A DNA stretch of 53,431 nt from Bacillota bacterium (GTDB taxonomy: Bacteria > Bacillota > Clostridia > Christensenellales > UMGS416): assembly GCA_023410875.1 (NCBI GenBank), contig JAEYPH010000052.1, positions 1 to 53,431 on the forward strand. The letters are read 5' to 3'. Below are positions 34,280-43,679 of the stretch, one piece after another (within the stretch, counting starts at the first letter, position 1; each line of letters starts with the position of its first letter). The notes under the pieces were generated by a model. That model was not told where the DNA came from, searched no databases, and saw only the letters and a program-made list of their open reading frames with translations. The translations under genes and the position numbers were made by a program.

Positions 34280-37200
34280 ATGCGTATCAAGCGGATGGGG
34301 GTGACGGCATCTGCCGTTGCCCTGGTGTTGTGCGCGGCTCTGGCTGCGCTCCCCACGGTTGCCCTGGCGGAGGAGGCGCTCAGCCTGCCGGACCAGGCGT
34401 TTCAGAACGCGCTGATCGCCGCCGGTGTGGACGAGAACCATGACGGCGCGCTGACTGTATCGGAGCTCGCAAAATATGCCGGCTCGTTGGATCTGCACGG
34501 CAAGGACATCACGAACCTGACCGGGGTGGGCTATGCGATCAACCTCAAGTCGCTCAACCTCAACGACAACAGCATCGCCAGCCTGCCTGCCGAGATCAGA
34601 AACTGCCGGGAACTGACGGCGCTGGACGTCGGCGGCAACCCCATCACAGTCCTGCCGCAGGACATCACGGCGCTTACCAAGCTCAAGACGCTGAAGCTCA
34701 GCGGCACATCGCTGGGCGCCCTGCCCGCCGACATGGGCCGGATGACCGCGCTGGAGACGCTGGATATAAGCTCCACGAGCTTCCAGGCCCTGCCGGAACA
34801 GCTCAGGAACCTGCCGGCGCTGGCCAACCTGTCCGCAAACAACCTGGGGCTCAGGGCCCTGCCGGTGTGGCTGGGCCAATGCGCGGCGTTGCAGCAGCTT
34901 CGCCTGGACGGCAACCAGTTGAGCTCCCTGCCGGACTTCTCGGCACTGGACAACCTGACGGTGCTCACGCTAAACTCCAATAACTTTGCTTCGCTGCCCG
35001 TTCAGGTGACCATCCTCTCGAACCTGAAGCGCCTGGAGATGAGCTACAACGACTTAGGCGCGCTGCCCGGCGGCATCAACCTGCTGACCAAACTGGAAGA
35101 GCTGCGGCTCAACGGCTGCACACTGGGGCAGCTCCCTTCGGAAATCGGCGGCTTGACGGCGCTTCGGGTGCTGGAGCTGTCCTCCAACAGCCTGACGGCG
35201 CTGCCGGCCTCTCTGGGCAACTTGACGGCGCTGCGGGAGTTGGACCTGAGCATCAACCGGCTCAGCGGATTGCCCCGCGATGTGTTCGCCAACATGCCAC
35301 TGCAGGAGCTCAACCTCAACAGCAACTATCTGAACCCCCAGGGCGGCGACGACCTGGACGAGATCAACAAGGCCCCTGCCGGCGCTCACAAGCTATACAT
35401 GGAACAGTATACGTTCACAGGCATCTATGACGACAACGGAACCCAGCGCACCAAGGAATGCTATCAGGGCGAAACGGTGTCGCTGCCGGTGCCTCAGGCT
35501 CCCGACGGCCAAACCTTTGTCGGCTGGGATCTCAATGGCGATGGCAGCGCCGACACCGACGCCGAGGGTACCGGCGTGTTTGTGGCCCCTTCATATCAGG
35601 ACATCACCGTACCGTTCACGCCGGTGTTTGCCAGCGACGGCCAGGTCGTCGTGACCTTCCGCGCCGGCGACCACGGTCGCGTGGATGGCTCTCCCGGCAC
35701 CGTGCGCAAGCTGGCCGCCGGGCAGGCCCTGGCTGCGGTGCCCGCCGTGCAGGCTGACGAGGGATACCGCTTCACCGGTTGGAAGCGCACCGGCGGAGAT
35801 GACAGCCTGCTCAGTTCCAACGAAATTGCCAATCTGATCTTCACCGAATCCGCTGAGTTTACCGCCCAATATGCCGACAACAGCGCCAACTTAAAAACGC
35901 TGAGCGCCAGCGCCGGGGCGCTGAGTCCGAGCTTCTATGCCTACAGCTATTCTTATTTGTTGATATTGCTCGACGATACGCCGGACACCGGTTCTGTGAC
36001 GCTGGATGCCACGGCGCAAGCCGAGGGAGCGGTGTTGAGCGTGCAGGAGGGGGGCTCGCTGCCTCTTAGCGTGGACGTGGCCAAGGGCCAGAGCAAGACG
36101 GTGCACATCGTCGTGACGGCGCCGGACGAGAGCTTCACCAAGACGTATACGGTGAAGATCGTGCACGCCGATGAGGGCGGCGCGGCGCTCAATGACTTGA
36201 CGCTGACTTCCAACAGCCAGTCGGCGGGCACGGTGGAGCCCTTTGATCCGGATACGCTGACTTATCATGTGAACCTGTCTCCCGAGGACGACACGCTGCA
36301 TATTCAAACCGGCGTGGCGACCGGCGCAACGGTGGCCTTTCAGACCCGCGAGGGCGGCGGCTTTGTGCCTGCAGCCTCCGGCGGCATCGATTTTGACGTG
36401 TCCGCCGGCGTGGATTTCCAGGTAACCTTGCGTGTGACGTCGCCGGACGGATATTCCCAGCGGTTGTATTATTTGATCATCCGCCGTGAGTGGTCCACCG
36501 ACTGCACGCTGAGCGTGCTGACCGGCACGCCGGAGCTCATCAAGGTGTCCGAGAGCAGCGCTAAGAATGTCTACACGATGGCGCTGCCTGCGACGACGGC
36601 CAGCGGCGACATACAATTCCAGACCAGCTATCGCTTTGCAAAGGCCGTTGTAACCAACGCCACTGTGGCAGACGGCACGGCCACTGTGACGCTGGAAAAC
36701 GGCGAATCCCGCACCGTGAGCATACAGGTCGTGGCGCAGGATCCCAGCGTAGCCAAGACTTATGAGATCACCGTGACCCGCGCCATGACCATACCGGCGG
36801 TCAATGCGGCGTCCGCTTCCTACAACAGCGTGAACTTGACTTGGGGCGCGGTGGCCGGCGCCAGCGGATATGAGATTGACCGCGCAACATCCAGTTCAGG
36901 CGCCTATACGAAGGTCGCCACGATCGCCGGCGGTTCCATAGTGACCTACACCAACACCGGCCTGACCACCGGTACAACGTACCATTACAAGGTGCGTGCG
37001 TACCGGACTGGCGGCAACAGTACGACCATATACAGCGGTGATTCGGCCGTTGTATCGGCCATTCCCGTGCCTGTGGCGCCGGCCAGCGTCAAGGCGGCTT
37101 CAGCCTCCTACAACAGCGTGAACTTGACCTGGGGCGCTGTGACCGGCGCCAGTGGATATGAGATTTATCTGGCAACATCCAGCACAGGCGCTTATGGCAT

Positions 37201-39028
37201 GGTGGCTGCCATTCCCAGCGGCACCACCGTCGCCCATACCAACACCGGCCTGACCACCGGCACAACGTACCATTACAAGTTGCGTGCCTACCGGCTTGTG
37301 GGCAGCGCCAAAGTGTATGGCGGCTATTCTGCGGTCGTATCGGCTAAGCCCGTGCCGGCGGCCCCGACCGGCGTCAAGGCGGCATCCGCTTCCTACAGCA
37401 GCATAAACTTGACATGGGGCGTGGTGACCGGCGTCGGCGGATATGAGATTTACCGTGCAACATCCAGTACAGGAGCCTATGGCAAGGTCGCCACGATCAC
37501 CGGCGACGCCACGATGGCCTACGCCAACACCGGACTGGCCACTGGCACAACGTACTACTACAAGCTGGTGGGCTACCGGCTTGTGGGCACCGCCAAGGTG
37601 TATGGCGGCTATTCGGCGGTCGTGTCGGCCAAGCCCGTGCCGGCGGCCCCGACCGGCGTCAAGGCGGCATCCGCCGCCTACAACGGTGTTAACTTAACTT
37701 GGGGTGCGGTGACCGGCGCCGGCGGATATGAGATTTTCCGTGCGACATCCAGTTCAGGCGCCTATGGCAAGATCGCCACGATCACCGGCGGCGCCACTGT
37801 GGCCTACACCAACACCGGCTTGACCACCGGCACAACGTATTACTACAAGCTGGTTGCCTACCGGCTGGTGGGCAGCGCCAAGGTGTATGGCGGCTATTCA
37901 GTGGTGGTCTCGGCCAAGCCCGTGCCGGCGGCCCCGACCGGCGTCAAGGCGGCATCCGCCGCCTACAACAGCGTCAAGCTGACCTGGGGCGCGGTGACCG
38001 GCGCGACGAAGTATGCGGTGTATCGAGCGACGTCCAGCGCCGGGACCTACACGTGGCTAACGGAGACGACTTCCGCGAGTTACACCAATGCGGTCCTTGC
38101 CACCGGCGCAACCTACTATTACAAGGTACGTACCTACCGGCAGGTGGGCAGCGCCAAGGTGTATGGCGGCTATTCGGCGGTCGTATCGGCCAAACCCGTG
38201 CCGGCGGCCCCGGCCGGTCTCAAGGCGGCCTCCGCCTCCTACAACAGCGTCAAGCTGACCTGGGGCGTGGTGACCGGCGCGACGAAGTATGCGGTATATC
38301 GAGCGAAGTCCAGCGCCGGAACCTACACGTGGCTAACGGAGATGACTTCCACGAGTTACACCAATGCGAGCCTAGCCACCGGCACGACCTACTATTACAA
38401 AATACGCGCCTACCGCACGGTGAACGGCGTCAAGGTATATGGCCCATACACGGCGGTGGTCTCGGCCAAGCCCGTGCCGGCCACACCGGCTGCGCCCAAG
38501 GCTGTTGCGGCTTCCTACAACGGCATCAGGGTGACCTGGAGCGCCGCCACGGGTGCCGGCGGCTATCAGGTATGGCGCAGCACGGCAGCGGGCTCCGGCT
38601 ATAAGCTGGCGGTCACGGTGGCTGCAACCAGCTACACCAACACGGGGCTGGCCACCGGCACGGCTTATTATTACAAAATACGGGCCTACCGCACGGTGAA
38701 TGGCGTCAAGGTATACGGCCCGTATTCGGCGGTGGTCTCGGCCAAGCCCGTGCCGGCCGCCCCGGCGGGCGTCAAGGCGGCCCGGGCTTCGTCCACCAGT
38801 GTTAAAGTGAGCTGGTATGCGGTGTTGGGCGCCTCGGGATACGAGGTGTTCAGAGCATCATCCAGCGGCGGCACGTATACGCTGGCCAAGCCTACGACGG
38901 CGCTCAGTTGGAGCAACACCGGGCTGGTTACCGGCAAGACATACTACTACAAGGTGAGAGCCTACCGGCTGGTGGTGGGTGTCAAGGTGTACGGAGGGTA
39001 TAGCGTGATTGCTTACACAAAGCCGTAA
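34280..39028 (+). CDS. Large secreted LRR/cadherin-like/Fn3 adhesin-like protein
   Basis: 1582 residues from ATG 34280 (MRIKRMG). Signal peptide 1-31 ending ALAEE. A calcium-loop-like DENHDGALTVSEL (51-63) caps a leucine-rich repeat domain (about 88-355; ~23-residue repeats such as LKTLKLSGTSLGALPADM). Then InlB-like/Listeria-type beta repeats (about 355-530; FVGWDLNGDG, YRFTGWKRTG) and three cadherin-like beta-sandwich segments (about 534-835). Eight fibronectin type III repeats of ~92 residues follow (837-1577; KAASASYNSVNLTWG, TTYYYKLVAYR, YGGYSAVVSAKPVP), some nearly identical at DNA level. There is no LPXTG, SLH or membrane anchor. Role in surface binding or matrix formation is inferred from domains and from c-di-GMP control. 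Followed by a terminator. Confidence 0.9.
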   Translation: MRIKRMGVTASAVALVLCAALAALPTVALAEEALSLPDQAFQNALIAAGVDENHDGALTVSELAKYAGSLDLHGKDITNLTGVGYAINLKSLNLNDNSIASLPAEIRNCRELTALDVGGNPITVLPQDITALTKLKTLKLSGTSLGALPADMGRMTALETLDISSTSFQALPEQLRNLPALANLSANNLGLRALPVWLGQCAALQQLRLDGNQLSSLPDFSALDNLTVLTLNSNNFASLPVQVTILSNLKRLEMSYNDLGALPGGINLLTKLEELRLNGCTLGQLPSEIGGLTALRVLELSSNSLTALPASLGNLTALRELDLSINRLSGLPRDVFANMPLQELNLNSNYLNPQGGDDLDEINKAPAGAHKLYMEQYTFTGIYDDNGTQRTKECYQGETVSLPVPQAPDGQTFVGWDLNGDGSADTDAEGTGVFVAPSYQDITVPFTPVFASDGQVVVTFRAGDHGRVDGSPGTVRKLAAGQALAAVPAVQADEGYRFTGWKRTGGDDSLLSSNEIANLIFTESAEFTAQYADNSANLKTLSASAGALSPSFYAYSYSYLLILLDDTPDTGSVTLDATAQAEGAVLSVQEGGSLPLSVDVAKGQSKTVHIVVTAPDESFTKTYTVKIVHADEGGAALNDLTLTSNSQSAGTVEPFDPDTLTYHVNLSPEDDTLHIQTGVATGATVAFQTREGGGFVPAASGGIDFDVSAGVDFQVTLRVTSPDGYSQRLYYLIIRREWSTDCTLSVLTGTPELIKVSESSAKNVYTMALPATTASGDIQFQTSYRFAKAVVTNATVADGTATVTLENGESRTVSIQVVAQDPSVAKTYEITVTRAMTIPAVNAASASYNSVNLTWGAVAGASGYEIDRATSSSGAYTKVATIAGGSIVTYTNTGLTTGTTYHYKVRAYRTGGNSTTIYSGDSAVVSAIPVPVAPASVKAASASYNSVNLTWGAVTGASGYEIYLATSSTGAYGMVAAIPSGTTVAHTNTGLTTGTTYHYKLRAYRLVGSAKVYGGYSAVVSAKPVPAAPTGVKAASASYSSINLTWGVVTGVGGYEIYRATSSTGAYGKVATITGDATMAYANTGLATGTTYYYKLVGYRLVGTAKVYGGYSAVVSAKPVPAAPTGVKAASAAYNGVNLTWGAVTGAGGYEIFRATSSSGAYGKIATITGGATVAYTNTGLTTGTTYYYKLVAYRLVGSAKVYGGYSVVVSAKPVPAAPTGVKAASAAYNSVKLTWGAVTGATKYAVYRATSSAGTYTWLTETTSASYTNAVLATGATYYYKVRTYRQVGSAKVYGGYSAVVSAKPVPAAPAGLKAASASYNSVKLTWGVVTGATKYAVYRAKSSAGTYTWLTEMTSTSYTNASLATGTTYYYKIRAYRTVNGVKVYGPYTAVVSAKPVPATPAAPKAVAASYNGIRVTWSAATGAGGYQVWRSTAAGSGYKLAVTVAATSYTNTGLATGTAYYYKIRAYRTVNGVKVYGPYSAVVSAKPVPAAPAGVKAARASSTSVKVSWYAVLGASGYEVFRASSSGGTYTLAKPTTALSWSNTGLVTGKTYYYKVRAYRLVVGVKVYGGYSVIAYTKP
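36790..39010 (+). repeat. Eight tandem Fn3-encoding repeats (~277 bp)
   Basis: Internal to the gene above. Units 3, 4 and 5 share long identical stretches around GGCGGCCCCGACCGGCGTCA. Sequence identity this high between units predicts recombination and copy-number change. Confidence 0.75.
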
Positions 39029-39084
39029 GAGAGTGACCATTTGAGGCGGCAGGCTGTTTTCAGCAGTAAAAATTTGAGGTGTGG

Positions 39085-39121
39085 GCAAAAGAGTCTTTCT
39101 CCAAAAGAAGGGCTCTTTTGC
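39085..39121 (+). terminator. Terminator of the adhesin gene
   Basis: GCAAAAGAG...CTCTTTTGC with inner CTTTCT/AGAAGG, about 57 bases after the stop. The remaining gap up to 39334 holds only the promoter of the exporter genes. Confidence 0.65.
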
Positions 39122-39334
39122 TGCATCTCATCCTTTTGCCTGCCCAAAAAGAAGTCTCGGTTTTCAAATGAACTGTATTGGCAATGAATAGCAGGAACCC
39201 GACCGCCGATTTGCCCGGCGAAAGTTAAGTTGCCTTTCAGCATTTGTTCATAATTTGTCCAAAAGACGAAAGTTGGGCTATGATATAATCAGCACCAGCG
39301 GTAAAGATTTGTTTATCCATATATGGAGGATTGC

Positions 39335-40936
39335 ATGAACAAGAAAAAGAAGTTCCCCTGGAAGGCTCTGATCATCACCGTGGTCGTAGTAGCGGTGCTG
39401 GGCAGCGCGGCCATCTATGCGCTGAGCCGGCCCACAACAATGCTCAGCACGGAGCCAACCTATCTGATGAGCACCGTCGCTCGCGGCGACATCCGCGTCA
39501 CCGTGCACGGCAGCGGCTCCCTGGAGCCCATGGACAGCGCCAACGTCTACGTGCAGGCCGCCGGAAAAGTGGACAGCCTGCTGGTGGAGGACGGCGACAT
39601 CGTGACCGCCGGGCAGACGCTGGCTGTGCTCAGCGACGACGCGCTGGCTGATCAGATCGACAGCATCAAGGAGCAGATCATAACGCAGGATGCCACCATC
39701 GCCGGCCTCCTGCGCGGCAACACCGGCTCCAAAACGCTCAAAGCCCCGGTGGAGAGCCGCGTAAAGGCCATCTATGCCGCCGAAGGGCAGGATGTGGGCG
39801 TGGCCATGAGCGCCCATAACGCACTGATGCTGCTGTCCACCGACGGCAAGCTCAAAGTGGAGTTCGACCCTGCGGAGGGCGTCAAGCTGGAGAGCGGCCA
39901 GGCGGTCAAGGTTGTCGTGGGCGACAAGAGCGTGGATGGCTTTGTGGCGTTGGTGCCCGACGGCGCCACGGCCCAGGCGCAGGTGCAGATCAATGACGAC
40001 ACGCTGGATATCAATGTTGACGCGAAGGTGCTGGGCGCCGACGGCGCCACGCTGGGCCAGGGTAAGCTGGAAGTCAACCGCCCGCTGCTGGTCAGCGCTT
40101 ATTCGGGCACCGTGGACAGCATCGATGTGGAACTGGGCGACCTCGTGAAGGCCGGCCGCCGCTTGTTGCGGCTGGACGGCGCCGTGCTCAGCGCCAACTT
40201 CGAGGCCCAGCTGGTCAAGCGCCAGCAGCTCTCCGACGACCTGGAGGATTGCTATGAGGAGCAGGCAAAACTCACATTGACGGCCAGCTCCAACGGCGTG
40301 GTCAGCGGCTTGGCCCTCACCCAAGGCGCCATGGCCCAGGTCAACAGCCTGGCCATGACGATACAGTCCAAGGACAGCTTCAAGCTGGTCGTGGCGGTGG
40401 ACGAGTTGGATATCCCCAAGGTGTCCGTGGGCCAGAAGGCCACGGTCAAGATCGACGCGCTGCCGGAAGCCCAGGCCGAAGGCGAAGTGCTGCGCATCTC
40501 CCCGGTGGGCAGCAAGGTCAACGACGTGACGACCTATGACGTGACGCTGAAGGTAAACGCGCCTCAAGGCGCGCTGGCCGCCATGAATGCATCCGCCGAT
40601 GTGGAGGTGTCCTTCCACGAGAACGCGCTGCTGGTGCCTGTGGAGGCCATACAGACCGTGGGCGGCAGAACCTATGTATACAGCGCCAATGGCGATGAAG
40701 CGCAAGCCGGCGCACCCCGCGGCGCTGCGGGCAACGGCCAGCGCCGCAACGCAGGCCAGGCTGTGGCCGAGCGCCAGCGCATAGACGTGAAGGTTGGCCT
40801 GATCAACGACACACAGGCGGAAATCCTCGAAGGTCTGAACGAGGGCGACAAGATCGCCGTGCCCCAGGCCGAGAGCACCAACAACATGATGGCCGGCTTT
40901 GCCGCCGGCGGGCCGGCCGGCGGCTTTGGCCGCTGA
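39335..40936 (+). CDS. MacA-like periplasmic adaptor (HlyD/RND type) of an ABC exporter
   Basis: 533 residues from ATG 39335, after GGAGG; an extended -10 TGATATAAT (39281-39289) lies ahead. One N-terminal membrane anchor (ALIITVVVVAVLGSAAIYAL), a first biotinyl-lipoyl half (DSANVYVQAAGKVDSLLVEDGDIV), short coiled region, second lipoyl half, a beta-barrel (KLVVAVDELDIPKVSVGQKATVKID) and a membrane-proximal domain (ALLVPVEAIQTVGGRTYVY). The C-terminus is Gly/Ala/Arg-rich. It would link the MacB-type permease to substrate or wall. It is first in an operon with the two next genes. Confidence 0.85.
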   Translation: MNKKKKFPWKALIITVVVVAVLGSAAIYALSRPTTMLSTEPTYLMSTVARGDIRVTVHGSGSLEPMDSANVYVQAAGKVDSLLVEDGDIVTAGQTLAVLSDDALADQIDSIKEQIITQDATIAGLLRGNTGSKTLKAPVESRVKAIYAAEGQDVGVAMSAHNALMLLSTDGKLKVEFDPAEGVKLESGQAVKVVVGDKSVDGFVALVPDGATAQAQVQINDDTLDINVDAKVLGADGATLGQGKLEVNRPLLVSAYSGTVDSIDVELGDLVKAGRRLLRLDGAVLSANFEAQLVKRQQLSDDLEDCYEEQAKLTLTASSNGVVSGLALTQGAMAQVNSLAMTIQSKDSFKLVVAVDELDIPKVSVGQKATVKIDALPEAQAEGEVLRISPVGSKVNDVTTYDVTLKVNAPQGALAAMNASADVEVSFHENALLVPVEAIQTVGGRTYVYSANGDEAQAGAPRGAAGNGQRRNAGQAVAERQRIDVKVGLINDTQAEILEGLNEGDKIAVPQAESTNNMMAGFAAGGPAGGFGR

Positions 40937-40956
40937 GCGCCCGCGGGGAGTGCGAC

Positions 40957-41649
40957 ATGATACAACTGACCGACATACGTAAGACCTATCTCATGGGCGA
41001 AACAGAGGTGCGGGCGCTGGACGGCGTGTCGCTGCACATCGCCGAGCGCGAGTTCGTGGCCATCATCGGCCCCAGCGGCAGCGGCAAGTCCACGCTGATG
41101 AACATCATCGGCTGCCTGGACGTGGCCGACGGCGGCCAATACATCCTGGACGGGCAGGACGTCAGCACCTGCACCGATCGGGAACTGGCCACCGTGCGCA
41201 ACCGCAAGATCGGCTTCGTGTTCCAGCAGTTCAATCTGCTGCCCAAGCTGACCGCCTATGAAAACGTGGAACTGCCGCTGACCTATCAGGGCCTGCCTCA
41301 CTCGGTGCGGCGCGCCCGGGCCGGGGAGGCGCTGGAGCGCGTAGGTCTTGCTGATCGCATGGGCCACAAACCCAGTGAATTGTCCGGTGGCCAGCAGCAG
41401 CGCGTGGCCATCGCCCGGGCGTTGGCGTCGCAGCCGTCCATCATATTGGCCGACGAGCCCACCGGCAATCTGGACAGCAAGTCCGGCCGCGAGATCATCA
41501 CCATCCTCAAGGAGCTGCACGCTGCCGGCAACACGATCGTGCTGATCACCCACGACAACCACGTGGCCGGTCAAGCGGCGCGGCGCGTCAGCATTGCCGA
41601 CGGCCGCATCGTGGGCGATGAGCAGATGCCTCAGGAGGGAATGCAATGA
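40957..41649 (+). CDS. MacB/LolD-type ABC transporter ATPase
   Basis: 230 residues. Walker A GPSGSGKST, Q-loop FVFQQFNLLPKLTAYENV, signature LSGGQQQRVAIARALA and Walker B ILADEPTGNLD, plus the H-loop LITHD. Such ATPases energise FtsX-like permeases that export antibiotics, peptides or lipoproteins. The stop overlaps the permease start (ATGA). Confidence 0.94.
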   Translation: MIQLTDIRKTYLMGETEVRALDGVSLHIAEREFVAIIGPSGSGKSTLMNIIGCLDVADGGQYILDGQDVSTCTDRELATVRNRKIGFVFQQFNLLPKLTAYENVELPLTYQGLPHSVRRARAGEALERVGLADRMGHKPSELSGGQQQRVAIARALASQPSIILADEPTGNLDSKSGREIITILKELHAAGNTIVLITHDNHVAGQAARRVSIADGRIVGDEQMPQEGMQ

Positions 41650-42827
41650 AAGTTCTTCAAGCGGTCAAAATGGCCTTTTCCGCCATCGCGGCCAACAAGA
41701 TGCGCTCCTTCCTGACGATGCTGGGCATCATCATCGGCGTGTTCGCCGTCATCATGCTCATATCGGTGGGCCAGGGCGCCACCAGTTCGGTCACCTCGCA
41801 GATCGAGGGGCTGGGCAGCAACATGATCGTCATTTCCATCACCAACCGCAAGCCCTATGACCTGACGCTGGAAGACCTGAACGCCCTGCGGGGCCAGGGC
41901 GGCATCGCCGACGTGACGCCGGTGCTCGCTGCCAACGGCAAGGCCAAGGCCGGCACCAAGACCTATGACACGTCCATTGAGGGCGTGTCCCCCGGCTATG
42001 ACCGCATCCGCTCGCTGACCGTGGCGCAGGGCCGTTTCCTCAAGGACAGCGACCTAGCCAACCGCAGCGCCGTGGCCGTCATCGGCCCCGAGTTGGCTCA
42101 GGAGCTCTTCGGCACCAGCGATGTCGTGGGCAACCGCTTCACCGTGCTGGGCCGCGATTATCTGATCGTCGGCGTGCTGGAAGCCAAGGGTAGTACCATG
42201 GGCATGTCCAATGACAACAAGGCCATCATCCCCTTCACCACGGCCCAGCGCTCGGTGGGGCGCATGTCCATCAACCAGATCTATGTGAGCTCCCAATCTT
42301 CCGAGACCGTTAAGGAAGCCGAGCGTCAGGTGACGCAGTTCCTCAACCGCCGCATGGAGCCAACCGACTTAAGTGGACGGGACAATTACCGCGTGCTCAA
42401 CCAGACCGACATACTGGGCACGCTGAACACCGTCACCGGCACGCTGACCGCCATGCTGGGCGGCATCGCGGGGATTTCACTGCTGGTGGGCGGCATCGGT
42501 ATCATGAACATTATGCTGGTAAGCGTCAGTGAGCGTACAAGGGAGATCGGCATACGCAAAGCCATCGGCGCGCAGCGCAGCGACATCCTGTTGCAGTTCC
42601 TCGTGGAGGCGGTCAGCATTTCGCTGACCGGCGGCGCCATCGGCCTGGGCCTGGGCTATCTGGGCATCGGCGTGCTCAGCCGCGTGTTCAATATGGACCT
42701 GGTGCTGTCGCTGGGTGTGGCGGCGCTGGCGCTGGCCTTCTCCATGCTGGTAGGCGTGGGGTTCGGGCTGTACCCGGCAAACCGGGCCAGTAAGCTCAGA
42801 CCGATTGAGGCTTTGAGGTACGAGTAG
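41646..42827 (+). CDS. MacB-type FtsX-family ABC permease
   Basis: 393 residues. N-terminal helix (AFSAIAANKMRSFLTMLGIIIGVFAVIMLISVGQGATSS pattern), a ~210-residue external MacB core domain, and three C-terminal helices with GGIGIMNIMLVSVSERTREIGIRKAIGA, the FtsX motif. The usual topology of MacB without its fused ATPase. Together with the two upstream genes it makes a three-part exporter. Cargo unknown. Confidence 0.93.
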   Translation: MKVLQAVKMAFSAIAANKMRSFLTMLGIIIGVFAVIMLISVGQGATSSVTSQIEGLGSNMIVISITNRKPYDLTLEDLNALRGQGGIADVTPVLAANGKAKAGTKTYDTSIEGVSPGYDRIRSLTVAQGRFLKDSDLANRSAVAVIGPELAQELFGTSDVVGNRFTVLGRDYLIVGVLEAKGSTMGMSNDNKAIIPFTTAQRSVGRMSINQIYVSSQSSETVKEAERQVTQFLNRRMEPTDLSGRDNYRVLNQTDILGTLNTVTGTLTAMLGGIAGISLLVGGIGIMNIMLVSVSERTREIGIRKAIGAQRSDILLQFLVEAVSISLTGGAIGLGLGYLGIGVLSRVFNMDLVLSLGVAALALAFSMLVGVGFGLYPANRASKLRPIEALRYE

Positions 42828-42868
42828 ATTCTTCTTCACAGGGAAGTCTGTGGTCATACAGAGAGGAA

Positions 42869-42930
42869 GTTTCGCACCTGCGGGCGCGACCAAAGGTCTC
42901 CGGTCGCCCTTTGGAAACCTTCGGCACCAA
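42869..42930 (+). repeat. REP-like palindrome, copy 6
   Basis: TTTCGCACC...GGGCGCGACCAAAGGTCTCCGGTCGCCCTTTGGAAACCTTCGGCACC, 40 bases after the permease stop. Confidence 0.75.
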
Positions 42931-42954
42931 ATTAGTGTGGCTGTATCTGGTCCG

Positions 42955-43080
42955 TTTTCCTAGCCCCCTTAACAAGGGGGCTCCGGCCACAAGCCGGTGG
43001 GGGTTTGCTCTTGGCCGATCAACAGAACCCTCCGTCAGGTCAGTGGACCTGCCACCTCCCTTGTTAAGGGAGGTAAGATG
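42955..43080. repeat. Inverted-repeat intergenic element (CCCCCTTAAC type)
   Basis: Terminal hairpins AGCCCCCTTAACAAGGGGGCT (42962-42982) and CCTCCCTTGTTAAGGGAGG (43055-43073) flank CCGGTGGGGG, CCTCCGTCAG and GGTCAGTGGACC. It resembles MITE-like palindromes of Clostridia and is a different type from the element near 8.8 kb. The gap 42828-43223 holds this, REP copy 6 and X-Y copy E, no gene. Confidence 0.6.
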
Positions 43081-43130
43081 GATTAGACTGGACGGGGGAG
43101 TGGGCTTTGGGTGGAATGAATGGTAAAGTG

Positions 43131-43218
43131 ATCGCCCGGCGACCGTCATCGCCGGGCGATTTGCCTAGTGTCCGGTAGGACTTCCAAATCGCCGGTGACG
43201 TCGCAACGTCGCCGGCGA
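43131..43218 (+). repeat. X-Y two-hairpin element, copy E (core only)
   Basis: X at 43131-43160 (ATCGCCCGGCGA / TCGCCGGGCGAT, perfect 12 bp) and Y at 43189-43218 (TCGCCGG, GACG / CGTC, CCGGCGA). Gap 28 bases. Blocks upstream of X are missing. It ends six bases from the stop codon of the adjacent minus-strand gene. Confidence 0.7.
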
Positions 43219-43223
43219 ATGGT

Positions 43224-43514
43224 TTACCAGTAACGCCGCCGCCGCCGGCGGCGGAACAGCTCGCCGATCAGTATGATTCCCACGAGGTCGCGGAACAAGC
43301 CGCCACCGGTGATCATGGAGCGCAGGTCATCGCTCAGGGCAAAGTACTTCAGTTCCGGGTTGCTCTGCAGGGCCAGCGCGCAGACGTGGTCGGTCATGGC
43401 GTTGAGGTCCGCTTCGTCCAGCCTGGCTCCGCTTTTAATCCACTGATTGCATACGTTCAGTACGTGCGGGTGTATCTTATAGTAGATATCCGGGTAGGTC
43501 CAGTTGTTTGCCAT
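43224..43514 (-). CDS. Small conserved clostridial protein of unknown function, paralogue 1
   Basis: 96 residues from ATG 43512-43514 (MANNWTYPDIYYKIHPHV), behind AGGATC. It shares MAN...YPD(I/L)(Y/L)YK(I/L)HPHVL, DHV(C/I)ALALQ(S/A)(N/D)P and GGLFRDLVGIILI(G/D)EL with the next gene; the tail FRRRRRRRYW is very basic. The YPxxYYKxxPHV plus RDLVGIILIxEL pattern occurs in small Clostridia proteins with no assigned role. I do not recognise a function. Mean charge and tandem position suggest a structural or spore-linked protein, unproven. Confidence 0.7.
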   Translation of the reverse strand: MANNWTYPDIYYKIHPHVLNVCNQWIKSGARLDEADLNAMTDHVCALALQSNPELKYFALSDDLRSMITGGGLFRDLVGIILIGELFRRRRRRRYW

Positions 43515-43679
43515 AACTATGATCCTCCGTGGTACCAGCTTGGCAACATCCGGCGCGAAGGGTGGCAGATGCCGCCTGGTGCACCATATGAATCGGGACA
43601 TCCGGCGGTGCGAGTACGGATATCCGGTCAGAGGGCTGATGGAATCCTCAACCGTATCAGCCCGCGTTGCGATGATCGG

